Shown here: positions 1-11,321 of the stretch, one piece after another
Layout: the number at the start of each line of letters is the position of its first letter
Numbering within the stretch: position 1 is the stretch's first letter
Source: Eretmocerus hayati
Taxonomy: Eukaryota; Arthropoda; Insecta; Hymenoptera; Aphelinidae
Assembly (NCBI GenBank): GCA_029851415.1
Contig: CM056742.1
Location: 144,651,121 to 144,715,120 of the forward strand
DNA length: 64,000 nucleotides
Direction of reading: 5' to 3'
The notes under the pieces: generated by a model
What the model saw: the letters and a program-made list of their open reading frames with translations, nothing else
Databases searched by the model: none
Told to the model about the DNA's origin: nothing
Translations under genes and position numbers: made by a program

Positions 1-665
1 GCCTACCTTTTCGCCGACAGCAAGAAGAAAGGCTTTTCAATATTGTGTCACAGTACGGGTATGCAAGGGATAATGAAATTCTTGATTATCTCAGACATAT
101 TGGACACAATCTACATATCTAAAATATTTTCGTAACTAGACCCAGTATCTTTCAATGAATCATATGAAAACATCGATAAAACATGTAAGTATTTATAGTA
201 AACAAGCAAATCGCCCAAAAACTGAGAAAATCAATCAAGAGAGCACACCAGAATATCCATTATACCTTGTCGCTCGAAATGCTTGAACTCTCCACTAAAT
301 TCTGTTTAGACTGTACCAACTGGCTATATTGAAATAATTTGGGCTGGGGAGAAAAATTTACAGCGGGTAGTTATGACTATTGGGAAGAATTGGGTCGGGG
401 AGTTTTGACCATAGAGGAGATTTGGTCCAGGGAGTTATGCCCACGCCGGAGAAATGTCCGGGGAGTTATGGAATGGAAGTTATGACCCCCAATCCTCTCT
501 TCCTCTCTCTTTTCCTCTCGAGGCAACATGGCGGTGACTGGCTGCAGTGCAGAGGGCAGTGTGCCGATCCACGCGTTCTCGAATACACGACGTCACGTGA
601 CCCTGAAGAGCACAAAGAGTTCTCATTTGACGTCGGAGTTTGGCATCGTGCCTGGCTACATCAGT
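1..665. other. Leader region upstream of the GTSF1-like exon
   Basis: I see no convincing gene in the first half kilobase. From about 340 to 490 a purine-rich phrase of the form GGGGAGTTATG recurs several times, which looks like short degenerate tandem repetition. From 528 a frame is open through into the GTSF1-like coding exon. It has an ATG at 528 in reasonable context, but its first 46 codons resemble nothing I know and may be 5' untranslated or part of an N-terminal extension. Confidence 0.4.
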
Positions 666-1064
666 ATGGCAGAAAATGGTTCTTATGAAAAGGTGGTGAT
701 CTGCCCGTATGATAAAAGTCACAAGATCTCGGCATCAAGATCTACAAAGCATATATGGCAATGTAGACAGCGACAAGAATGTGCTACCAAGGATAATTTT
801 GATGCTCCTCCCACTATGTTCCAGCTGGATCATTGCACGAAGTTGGTGCCTATTGCCAAAGATGAAGATCACTGGCGTGAAGGACTCGACAGTGTACCAG
901 CGGTAAATCATAGCTGTGACCTTGTAAGGGCTAACGATGGAGATGAAATCCCTGCCAGAGAAAATTGGGATAATTCTGATGTCCCTAGTTATAACCCATG
1001 CTATAATTTTGAAGAACGTCCAATCATCCGCATGAATATGATATCCGTACTCGATATTCTTACA
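666..1064 (+). CDS. GTSF1/Asterix-like CHHC zinc-finger protein (partial, 5' exon)
   Basis: About 133 codons are open from the ATG at 666 to a donor (ACA|GTGAGT) at 1064/1065. Near the N-terminus is CPYDKSH followed by H and C, with exact spacing C-x5-H-x9-H-x3-C: the CHHC zinc finger of U11-48K and GTSF1 proteins. The acidic tail with ENWDNSDVPSYNP matches the GTSF1 style. In animals GTSF1/Asterix binds Piwi-class proteins and is needed for nuclear piRNA silencing of transposons. GTSF1 normally has two CHHC fingers; here the second is degenerate (only an FQLDHC remnant around the expected end), so this is either a divergent paralogue or a decaying copy. The start at 666 was chosen because family members begin a few residues before the first finger; the same frame also has an ATG at 528. 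The downstream exon is uncertain: a phase-compatible acceptor is at 2024/2025, at the head of the satellite. Confidence 0.6.
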
Positions 1065-1561
1065 GTGAGTAAACACCACGTAAACACTGTGAATATGGTC
1101 TGCTGTGGTCTGCTACAGCTTGCGTTATTATGTACGCACACAAGGCTGATTGCGTCACACCGACGCAGTGTCGACTTCGAGATGAGTTGAATCTCAAAAG
1201 TGGCTGAAGACGAAAATCCACGATGAATTTCGTCGGGGAGGGTCTCAAATTTGTCGGACGTCGAACGATGCTATTAGTTCATACATCCACAGAACAATAT
1301 AGTATTTCGATAGAAAAATGACCAAGCTCGCGATTATTGGTGCACATCGTGGCTGGTGAGCCATAATAATCTATGATCGAGGGAGAATGAGAGGTTAAAA
1401 AACCCTAACTTGGCGTATATAAGGCTACGGCAGACCTGCGAGTTTTTCTCCTATATACTCGCCAACAAGGCGCTACCGCCCCTTTTGATCCGTCACAAAA
1501 TGGTAGTCTAAGCATGTCGGTTACGTGATCACTCTGCGATTTCACTCCTCACCTGACGGCG

Positions 1562-1742
1562 CACAGTGGGGCCAAGAAGTTCTTGAATAATTCGCCTTTA
1601 CGTGAATTTGCAACCAATCGACATATGCGCAGACGCTGGAGGTTGTTCTCATTCATCCAAAAGTCTTCTGTTTGCGCATATTTCGATTGGTTGCAAATTC
1701 ACGTGATGGCGAATTATCCAAGAACTTCTTCGCCCCACTGTG
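1562..1742. mobile_element. Short inverted-repeat element (MITE-like), 181 bp
   Basis: The sequence is a near-complete hairpin. The left arm begins CACAGTGGGGCCAAGAAG and the right arm ends with its near complement, CTTCGCCCCACTGTG. Inner arms around TTTGCAACCAATCGA and its complement also pair. CGGCG occurs directly outside both ends (1557-1561 and 1743-1747), consistent with a 5-bp target-site duplication. There is no coding capacity, so it is probably a non-autonomous class II element. It lies in what would be the intron downstream of the GTSF1-like exon. Confidence 0.75.
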
Positions 1743-2018
1743 CGGCGGGAGGAAAACTTCGATTCGAAATAAAAATTGGGAATTGATCCAGGTAACATGT
1801 TTTGAGTATCCCCAATCTATCACAGCGAGTATTTCCTCCATCTCCTGCCATCTCTCAGCCTATGCGTAAATATCATCTTCTCCTCATAAGTCTATCCCAA
1901 GTTCTAATTTTATTGAATGATCACTCAGCATTCGATCGGAGAGATCAATTTTCTCAATTACAATTGAGCTTCGACAGGAATATAATTTTTTTGGCTTGAG
2001 TACCAGGAATCAAAATTG

Positions 2019-5000
2019 TTTCAGGGTCAACCCACGAGGAAAGCCGACACGCTGAGAGGCCACTTTACCAAGAAAATATTACCGGTCCTCCATACTGCCG
2101 AGTTCGAATAATTAACGGAGGAAGAGAAGAGAAAGCTGAAATACAATTAGACGCATTCAGCTATTAATTCTCAGAATTTCAAGCCTCAACACGACTCTGA
2201 GAATTTTTGTGGAGGAGTTTGAGATCCAGTCTGATCTTCATACAAAATTGAACGTCTCTTCAGATCTGTAGACTATCTGAGATGGTGGATTCTGGATCCA
2301 AAATTGATATAATGCCAGAGTTTCAGGGTCAACCCACGAGGAAAGCCGACACGCTGAGAGGCCACTTTACCAAGAAAATATTACCGGTCCTCCATACTGC
2401 CGAGTTCGAATATCTAACGGAGGAAGAGAAGAGAAAGCTGAAATACAATTAGACGCATTCAGCTATTAATTCTCAGAATTTCAAGCCTCAACACGACTCT
2501 GAGAATTTTTGTGGAGGAGTTTGAGATCCAGTCTGATCTTCATACAAAATTGAACGTCTCTTCAGATCTGTAGACTATCTGAGATGGTGGATTCTGGATC
2601 CAAAATTGATAAAATGCCAGAGTTTCAGGGTCAACCCACGAGGAAAGCCGACACGCTGAGAGGCCACTTTACCAAGAAAATATTACCGGTCCTCCATACT
2701 GCCGAGTTCGAATATTTAACGGAGGAAGAGAAGAGAAAGCTGAAATACAATTAGACGCATTCAGCTATTAATTCTCAGAATTTCAAGCCTCAACACGACT
2801 CTGAGAATTTTTGTGGAGGAGTTTGAGATCCAGTCTGATCTTCATACAAAATTGAACGTCTCTTCAGATCTGTAGACTATCTGAGATGGTGGATTTTGGA
2901 TCCAAAATTGATATAATGCCAGAGTTTCAGGGTCAACCCACGAGGGAAGCCAACACGCTGAGAGGCCACTTCACCAAGAAAATATTACCGGTCCTCCATA
3001 CTGCCGAGTTCGAATATCTAACGGAGGAAGAGAAGAGAAAGCTGAAATACAATTAGACGCATTCAGCTATTAATTCTCAGAATTTCAAGCCTCAACACGA
3101 CTCTGAGAATTTTTGTGGAGGAGTTTGAGATCCAGTCTGATCTTCATACAAAATTGAACGTCTCTTCAGATCTGTAGACTATCTGAGATGGTGGATTCTG
3201 GATCCAAAATTGATATAATGCCAGAATTTCAGGGTCCACCCACGAGGAAAGCCGACACGCTGAGAGGCCACTTTACCAAGAAAATATTACCGGTCCTCCA
3301 TACTGCCGAGTTCGAATATTTAACGGAGGAAGAGAAGAGAAAGCTGAAATACAATTAGACGCATTCAGCTATTAATTCTCAGAATTTCAAGCCTCAACAC
3401 GACTCTGAGAATTTTTGTGGAGGAGTTTGAGATCCAGTCTGATCTTCATACAAAATTGAACGTCTCTTCAGATCTGTAGACTATCTGAGATGGTGGATTC
3501 TGGATCCAAAATCGATATAATGCCAGAGTTTCAGGGTCAACCCACGAGGAAAGCCGACACGCTGAGAGGCCACTTCACCAAGAAAATATTACCGGTCCTC
3601 CATACTGCCGAGTTCGAATATCTAACGGAGGAAGAGAAGAGAAAGCTGAAATACAATTAGACGCATTCAGCTATTAATTCTCAGAATTTCAAGCCTCAAC
3701 ACGACTCTGAGAATTTTTGTGGAGGAGTTTGAGATCCAGTCTGATCTTCATACAAAATTGAACGTCTCTTCAGATCTGTAGACTATCTGAGATGGTGGAT
3801 TCTGGATCCAAAATTGATAAAATGCCAGAGTTTCAGGGTCAACCCACGAGGAAAGCCGACACGCTGAGAGGCCACTTTACCAAGAAAATATTACCGGTCC
3901 TCCATACTGCCGAGTTCGAATATTTAACGGAGGAAGAGAAGAGAAAGCTGAAATACAATTAGACGCATTCAGCTATTAATTCTCAGAATTTCAAGCCTCA
4001 ACACGACTCTGAGAATTTTTGTGGAGGAGTTTGAGATCCAGTCTGATCTTCATACAAAATTGAACGTCTCTTCAGATCTGTAGACTATCTGAGATGGTGG
4101 ATTTTGGATCCAAAATTGATATAATGCCAGAGTTTCAGGGTCAACCCACGAGGGAAGCCAACACGCTGAGAGGCCACTTCACCAAGAAAATATTACCGGT
4201 CCTCCATACTGCCGAGTTCGAATATCTAACGGAGGAAGAGAAGAGAAAGCTGAAATACAATTAGACGCATTCAGCTATTAATTCTCAGAATTTCAAGCCT
4301 CAACACGACTCTGAGAATTTTTGTGGAGGAGTTTGAGATCCAGTCTGATCTTCATACAAAATTGAACGTCTCTTCAGATCTGTAGACTATCTGAGATGGT
4401 GGATTCTGGATCCAAAATTGATATAATGCCAGAATTTCAGGGTCCACCCACGAGGAAAGCCGACACGCTGAGAGGCCACTTTACCAAGAAAATATTACCG
4501 GTCCTCCATACTGCCGAGTTCGAATATTTAACGGAGGAAGAGAAGAGAAAGCTGAAATACAATTAGACGCATTCAGCTATTAATTCTCAGAATTTCAAGC
4601 CTCAACACGACTCTGAGAATTTTTGTGGAGGAGTTTGAGATCCAGTCTGATCTTCATACAAAATTGAACGTCTCTTCAGATCTGTAGACTATCTGAGATG
4701 GTGGATTCTGGATCCAAAATCGATATAATGCCAGAGTTTCAGGGTCAACCCACGAGGAAAGCCGACACGCTGAGAGGCCACTTCACCAAGAAAATATTAC
4801 CGGTCCTCCATACTGCCGAGTTCGAATATCTAACGGAGGAAGAGAAGAGAAAGCTGAAATACAATTAGACGCATTCAGCTATTAATTCTCAGAATTTCAA
4901 GCCTCAACACGACTCTGAGAATTTTTGTGGAGGAGTTTGAGATCCAGTCTGATCTTCATACAAAATTGAACGTCTCTTCAGATCTGTAGACTATCTGAGA

Positions 5001-6850
5001 TGGTGGATTCTGGATCCAAAATTGATATAATGCAAGAGTTTCAGGGTCAACCCACGAGGAAAGCCGACACGCTGAGAGGCCACTTTACCAAGAAAATATT
5101 ACCGGTCCTCCATACTGCCGAGTTCGAATATTTAACGGAGGAAGAGAAGAGAAAGCTGAAATACAATTAGACGCATTCAGCTATTAATTCTCAGAATTTC
5201 AAGCCTCAACACGACTCTGAGAATTTTTGTGGAGGAGTTTGATATCCAGTCTGATCTTCATACAAAATTGAACGTCTCTTCAGATCTGTAGACTATCTGA
5301 GATGGTGGATTCTGGATCCAAAATTGATATAATGCAAGAGTTTCAGGGTCAACCCACGAGGAAAGCCGACACGCTGAGAGGCCACTTCACCAAGAAAATA
5401 TTACCGGTCCTCCATACTGCCGAGTTCGAATATCTAACGGAGGAAGAGAAGAGAAAGCTGAAATACAATTAGACGCATTCAGCTATTAATTCTCAGAATT
5501 TCAAGCCTCAACACGACTCTGAGAATTTTTGTGGAGGAGTTTGAGATCCAGTCTGATCTTCATACAAAATTGAACGTCTCTTCAGATCTGTAGACTATCT
5601 GAGATGGTGGATTCTGGATCCAAAATTGATATAATGCCAGAGTTTCAGGGTGAACCCACGAGGAAAGCCGACACGCTGAGAGGCCACTTCACCAAGAAAA
5701 TATTACCGGTCCTCCATACTGCCGAGTTCGAATATCTAACGGAGGAAGAGAAGAGAAAGCTGAAATACAATTAGACGCATTCAGCTATTAATTCTCAGAA
5801 TTTCAAGCCTCAACACGACTCTGAGAATTTTTGTGGAGGAGTTTGAGATCCAGTCTGATCTTCATACAAAATTGAACGTCTCTTCAGATCTGTAGACTAT
5901 CTGAGATGGTGGATTCTGGATCCAAAATTGATATAATGCCAGAGTTTCAGGGTGAACCCACGAGGAAAGCCGACACGCTGAGAGGCCACTTCACCAAGAA
6001 AATATTACCGGTCCTCCATACTGCCGAGTTCGAATATCTAACGGAGGAAGAGAAGAGAAAGCTGAAATACAATTAGACGCATTCAGCTATTAATTCTCAG
6101 AATTTCAAGCCTCAACACGACTCTGAGAATTTTTGTGGAGGAGTTTGAGATCCAGTCTGATCTTCATACAAAATTGAACGTCTCTTCAGATCTGTAGACT
6201 ATCTGAGATGGTGGATTCTGGATCCAAAATTGATATAATGCCAGAGTTTCAGGGTGAACCCACGAGGAAAGCCGACACGCTGAGAGGCCACTTCACCAAG
6301 AAAATATTACCGGTCCTCCATACTGCCGAGTTCGAATATCTAACGGAGGAAGAGAAGAGAAAGCTGAAATACAATTAGACGCATTCAGCTATTAATTCTC
6401 AGAATTTCAAGCCTCAACACGACTCTGAGAATTTTTGTGGAGGAGTTTGAGATCCAGTCTGATCTTCATACAAAATTGAACGTCTCTTCAGATCTGTAGA
6501 CTATCTGAGATGGTGGATTCTGGATCCAAAATTGATATAATGCCAGAGTTTCAGGGTGAACCCACGAGGAAAGCCGACACGCTGAGAGGCCACTTCACCA
6601 AGAAAATATTACCGGTCCTCCATACTGCCGAGTTCGAATATCTAACGGAGGAAGAGAAGAGAAAGCTGAAATACAATTAGACGCATTCAGCTATTAATTC
6701 TCAAAATTTCAAGCCTCAACACGACTCTGAGAATTTTTGTGGAGGAGTTTGAGATCCAGTCTGATCTTCATACAAAATTGAACGTCTCTTCAGATCTGTA
6801 GACTATCTGAGATGGTGGATTCTGGATCCAAAATTGATATAATGCCAGAG
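2019..6850. repeat. Satellite array: 16 tandem copies of a 302-bp unit
   Basis: The phrase TCAGGGTCAACCCACGAGG recurs at 2021, 2323, 2625, 2927 and every 302 bp onward; the last unit ends at 6850 in ATGCCAGAG. Units differ at only a handful of positions, mostly single substitutions, and no unit changes length. Shared variants show higher-order structure: units 3, 4 and 5 (from 2625) match units 7, 8 and 9 (from 3833) at diagnostic sites, a four-unit period of 1,208 bp. Units 13-16 (from 5645) share GGGTGAACCC and are nearly identical to each other. The first unit is distinct: its left flank lacks ATATAATGCCAGA, and a substitution creates TAA in the shared frame. Such arrays are often collapsed or expanded in assemblies, so the copy number needs long-read support. 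Confidence 0.97.
2312..2452 (+). other. 46-codon open frame carried by the satellite unit (example from unit 2)
   Basis: From ATG at 2312 the unit reads 46 codons to TAG. The product is basic, and its C-terminal half contains an EEEKRKLK charged stretch. The frame recurs every 302 bp. In unit 1 it is cut by TAA (2109-2111). Between units, the TTT/TTC and TTA/CTA differences are synonymous, while CAA/CCA/GAA, AAA/GAA and GAC/AAC change residues. TTTCAG, usable as a splice acceptor, lies five codons inside the frame directly before GGT CAA/CCA/GAA CCC. An open frame of this length is not rare by chance, and I recognise no protein family, so coding status is unproven. Confidence 0.35.
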
Positions 6851-7440
6851 CAAAAACACTTTGGGCGTATCTCAGAAGCATCAAACAGAGATTTGAGCCT
6901 GGGTTCAGATCTCAGAATTGCTGCGGAGAAATCTGAGATTAGTTTCCGTCGAGAAGATGCTGAGAAGTGACGGGAATTGAGCGAATAAAGGTGGAATCTA
7001 GTTAAAGAAATATACTGCCGATTTGCGATGACTTGGTGTATATTTGAGTGATTGATAGCAATATTTTGAGCCTAACCTGAGGTCTGAAGATTCCTGCAAT
7101 CAGTCCCGTGGTTGATTCTGAGCCAAGTGAAGGTCATATGCGCTGTATATTAGGCGAGGTTGAGGGCTCGCAGGCCGGTGAATAATTTCATTCCCGACTC
7201 AGAAACCTTTCCGATACATGCTGCTATGAATTTTCAAGCTTCAACTGCACAATACATGAGATAGGCACCTGTGAATTCTTCCTCGCATAGACTAGCCGAG
7301 GATGAAATCTGTGGCTAAATAGCATCGACGACTTTGTTATGAAACTTAAGCGTCAAAAATTTATTCGAGTTCCACATCTCGGTATACGATAGTCATCATC
7401 AACTTTGTACAGCTTCCAATAAACGAGAATAGTACATTTC
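6851..7440. other. Spacer after the satellite, no gene seen
   Basis: The sequence changes abruptly at 6851. Fragments such as CTGAGATTAG and GAGATTTGAGCC loosely echo satellite vocabulary, but no further full unit is present. I see no coding exon, RNA gene or clear repeat. Confidence 0.5.
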
Positions 7441-7641
7441 GATACAAGGGCGTGAAACGTTTTATTCGCGTCCGAGTGATGGGTTTCCGGCCCGAGCCGC
7501 AGGCGAGGGTCGGGATCATCACGAGGATGCGAATAATAGGTTTTACGCCCGTGTATCTAACTATACTTTTCGATAAACTGTAAGTAAAAGTCGGCAAACT
7601 GTGCGCAAAGTGCACTTTTACGCACAGTGTATCGAAAAGAT
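7441..7641. repeat. Modular palindromic element, copy 1
   Basis: Two hairpins lie side by side. The first (about 7441-7557) has arms GATACAAGGGCGTGAAAC and GGTTTTACGCCCGTGTATC around the core CCCGAGCCGCAGGCGAGGG. The second (about 7567-7641) has arms CTTTTCGATAAACTGT and ACAGTGTATCGAAAAG around a GTGCGCAAAG/CTTTTACGCAC inner stem. The same two-part layout recurs at 43122-43327 and, in doubled form, at 61862-62320. There is no coding capacity; it is probably a non-autonomous element family. Confidence 0.65.
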
Positions 7642-9060
7642 TCTTGTTGATTCACGTATGGAGTACGATGAATCGAGTTTCTCCGACCAAACGTACAAAA
7701 ATCCGATCAAATGTTGACCATCAAAATTGATTCAAGTTACACAAATTGGTATATTAGAATAACTTTTTTATTCTCCTCTAGACAAAGAATCAATCATTCA
7801 TGCAATACGTGGACATATACATATTCAATAATATCGTTCCGGTCAAGAATTTATTATCACAGTTGTGACTAGTCGTTCGATAGAAAATAACTTGAACCGT
7901 TCTAGATATAGACGAGATCATTAACGGCATGGATTAGAAATGAATAGTTATAATTATAGTTCACATAAAAATTGGGCAACCGGAATACTTGTTTTAAAAA
8001 AAAGAAAACCACTCAATTATATATTTATAAGAGTGCTCTAAAAGATTAAAAAATTGCTCAATGTCCACATCCATCCTCATGGGTGGGAGTTTTCAGAAAT
8101 TCTTCCACTGCCTCTTTCAACAGGGAAACTTTTTTTGCATCCCGAAATTTGGTCTATCAAAATCACAAATGAAAAAATTCCGTGACAGAGAAAGACAACG
8201 ACATCAGAACATTTTCGAGAAAGAACAGAAAGCTGAGGCGAGAGTAACTCTCTCTTTGCTGTTCTCTGATCCAAACCGGATTCAAGCATCGCTAACAAAG
8301 GAGGGGTGGGACAGTGGAAGCATTCGTCGCAAAACTGAGAGAGGAAACAATGCACTATGGGTTGGGGCCAAATATTAGAACATCGAGAACGTGGGAGTAC
8401 AACCCTAGAGGCGCCTGCATCAGCCTGCATCGACCTGAGCAATGCTGAGAGACATTATACTTTGGCAGAAAAGGAATCGCGGAGAACGACCCTTCGTCTT
8501 AGAGAAATTCCAGCTAGGAATCAAGATTAAATCCAAAGGGAAAGTCGCGTTGGATCGTAACTTCAATTTCACGGGTTTTGTCACGACAACACTCAAACAT
8601 TATCAGAGACGTGCTGAGGCATCGGATCGAGAGAAAATATCATGAGCAGTTCCAAGATAGCAAGATCGAGAAAAGAATTTGGAAAAACTCGAACTCCAAG
8701 AACCTGAATATTCCGGCAGAAGCCTCAGAAGACATACATCACACGAGGCATGATAGGAGAAAAGAGCCCGCTATAAGCTCCATCGCAAGATTTGATCGGC
8801 TAGAGAATGATACGTCGAGATTGAAAAGGTGTAGAGATGCTCGACGAAGTATTGAAGAGATGACTTTTTCAAATCGGTGTTCAGTTAAGCCTTAGCTGGC
8901 ACACTTCTGCCACATATCATAACTGGCACACCTTGGTGGATTACACCCACGATGAAAAATGAATGCTGTGGCTACTTTAATCAATCTTTCGGCTTCATGA
9001 ATTTCCTGTAACCTCTTTGAAATGTTTGAAATCGATCACTGTACCCAAATAATCGCCAAG
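7642..9060. other. Non-coding region, nothing recognised
   Basis: Frames of about 100 codons are open at 8061-8378 and 8578-8895, but they show no recognisable domain, no convincing splice context and no codon-level signal. I regard the stretch as intergenic. Confidence 0.4.
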
Positions 9061-9069
9061 GTCGAATGA

Positions 9070-9490
9070 AGAATTTATAAAAATACAAACGTCTAAAAGA
9101 GAACAAAAAATTATTTTCCTCACGAAAAAATGTCTAAAGAACGCAATTTTTGATGAAATGGGCTGAAAATTCAACTGGGTCATCTGAAGATAAGGTCGAT
9201 TCAAGGAAAAGATAGCGCAAGGGTAGATCTTGAAAAAAAGGTATTCATTCTGACATATTGCAACGCATGAATTGAGAATTTCCATTCTCACCTACTTTGC
9301 CGGAATGAAGACCTCCCTCAAAAGAACGACGACTGCACTATTTTTTTCTAATATTTACTGGATCTTGAGATGACTCAGATGAATTTTCAGCTCATTTCAT
9401 TAGAAATTACGTCCTCTAGAATTTTTTTAGTGACAGGATCAATTTTTGCATTATTTTGCAAAAATTTATTAGTAAAGAAAATCATCTTTC
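9070..9490. repeat. Diverged inverted repeat
   Basis: The left arm around 9145-9200 contains GATGAAATGGGCTGAAAATTC followed by ACTGGGTCATCT. The right arm around 9366-9405 carries the near complement, AGATGACTCAGATGAATTTTCAGCTCATTTCAT split over two lines of the arm. Looser pairing continues outward through TTTTTGC/GCAATTTTTG-type sequence. It is probably an old foldback element; its exact ends are not visible. Confidence 0.5.
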
Positions 9491-9949
9491 GCGCTTCGTT
9501 TTCCTTTTTCCTCTTGTACGCCTGTCAAAGATGTGATATTGGCTGTATGAACACAAAGTCAGAAGAGGAACCAACGTATGCAACCAAAAATTATACGAAG
9601 TTTATTCTGATCCATAAAATACACTCAAGGGAAAAATACACAACGCGCACGTAGCTTGCACTCTTGGGTGTCGAGCACCCAGTTGGTTTTTTGCTCGGCT
9701 GTGGCGGAGCAGCGAGCGCACCAAAACTAGCGCTCTGCGGTCGGTAAGCGGCACATCTTATGAAACCGGGAAACTTTGAATTACGTGCGTGGCGTACTCA
9801 TGAAGGAGGCCTTGGGTGCATTCCACCCAAATGTGCCAGCCGAGGGTTAATCTAGTTAGATACGAATAGTCAGGTTCATAATTGAGCAGAGAGATGTTAA
9901 CAAAGAGAGAGATACCAACGAAGCTTCCATTGAACCAGAATCTCTGTTC

Positions 9950-11321
9950 CTGCATTAGTGAAAAGGGTGTTTTTGTTAAAAGGAGCGGAATTCAAGAACG
10001 GGAATAATATTCCTCAAAATAATGCTCGAGGAGTTTTTGTTACAGGGGGCAACAAAGAGCCTATTTTCACGAACAGACTAGGGAAATTAGAGTGCGAGTG
10101 CTGTGATGACTTTTTCAAAGCTCACGAAACAAATGATTGCATTCTCAGAAACAGAGGCATCGTAAAATGGCCTAATTATAATTACATAGTGAAGGAAGAT
10201 TGAGTTTTCAAGTTCTGTTGTAAAACTTGGTACGCTCAAGGATCACGGGGTCCCTGACCACACGACAACACCTAAGCCCAGCAGCTGCTGGTGCTGTTGG
10301 GACTGAGTTTGTGAATCAGGGTCAGTATCCGAGTATTGTATATCTCAATGGAATATGCGTCCAAATAGCAGCTATGGATAGATATTTCCATGAGTACGCA
10401 TGCTTTACACCAAGTGACATGTGGTATCCGTGAAGGAGGGGCCGCAAATGATTGCCCTTAGTCGGAAAACCGACGTTATCTTCCTTCTGCAGTGGGAAAC
10501 TCTAACTAAGGGACAAATTCTACCCAAAGCACATCAAACAACGAAATATTATGAATATCGCCTTAAATAATGATCTGACAGTCATTGAGCACAAAAATGA
10601 GTAAAGGAATGACCGGAGGTCCCTGAGCAACTACGAGAACAACTTCCCTGGACCGCGGTGGAAGTGAGAGGATCTAGAAACCATAATCCCTCAATAGAAT
10701 TCGATATTCCAACTCACATTTTAGACAGATACACCAACATAGTATCAAACTTCGAAGCAACAAGATACCATAATAATCACAAAAGCTCCGATGAAACAAT
10801 ATTAAATGTTGGCTCTCAACAGATGATAGAAGAAATAGACGGGTACGTCCAACATGGTAGAACAAGCGGTCATTCTTATCCCATCAAAAGAAAAAATATT
10901 AAGAGAGAACTAAAACTACATATAACCCATCAGGTTACAGTCAAAACTACCTTGATATACCATACTGTCTGGGGAGAAACACAGCACTACTAGGAACAAC
11001 ACATTGGGAGACTGGAAGTTAATTCACCAGAAAAAAATGAAATAGAAAACAATAAAGCACAACTAGAAAAGATCATTGAAGGTGCGACATTGGACAGCCT
11101 AGTAAGGGCAATAAATATAGCTATCAAAAACTCAACCTCTACATCTAATTTTCAAGCCTAAAATTATCACAAACGATTCTCAACCTATCTCGTAAATTAG
11201 TCTAGTTCGCAAAAACGAGAGAGCTTCCTGACTCGGAACCCAAGAAGGAAAAGATCTTCAAACAAAAAGTTCAACAAACCTAAGGCAAACATTAATATAA
11301 TAAGAATCCCATAGCTCCAGT
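9950..11321 (+). other. Possible remains of retrotransposon ORF1 upstream of an endonuclease fragment
   Basis: Several short frames are open on the + strand (about 9958-10203, 10227-10433, 10658-10993). The first contains a cysteine/histidine cluster (CECCDDFFKAHETNDC) that only loosely resembles a zinc knuckle. These frames lie directly upstream of, and on the same strand as, the endonuclease fragment at 11322, which is where ORF1 of a non-LTR element would sit. I recognise no specific family, and the assignment rests mostly on position. Confidence 0.25.

Noticed and set aside
480..1248. Other frames overlapping the GTSF1-like exon on both strands
   Set aside because: They are out of phase with the CHHC zinc-finger frame and carry no motifs, so they are shadows of it.
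2019..6850. Regular repeats that could suggest a CRISPR array
   Set aside because: The unit is 302 bp with no short repeat/variable spacer alternation, and the surrounding genes are eukaryotic and intron-bearing.
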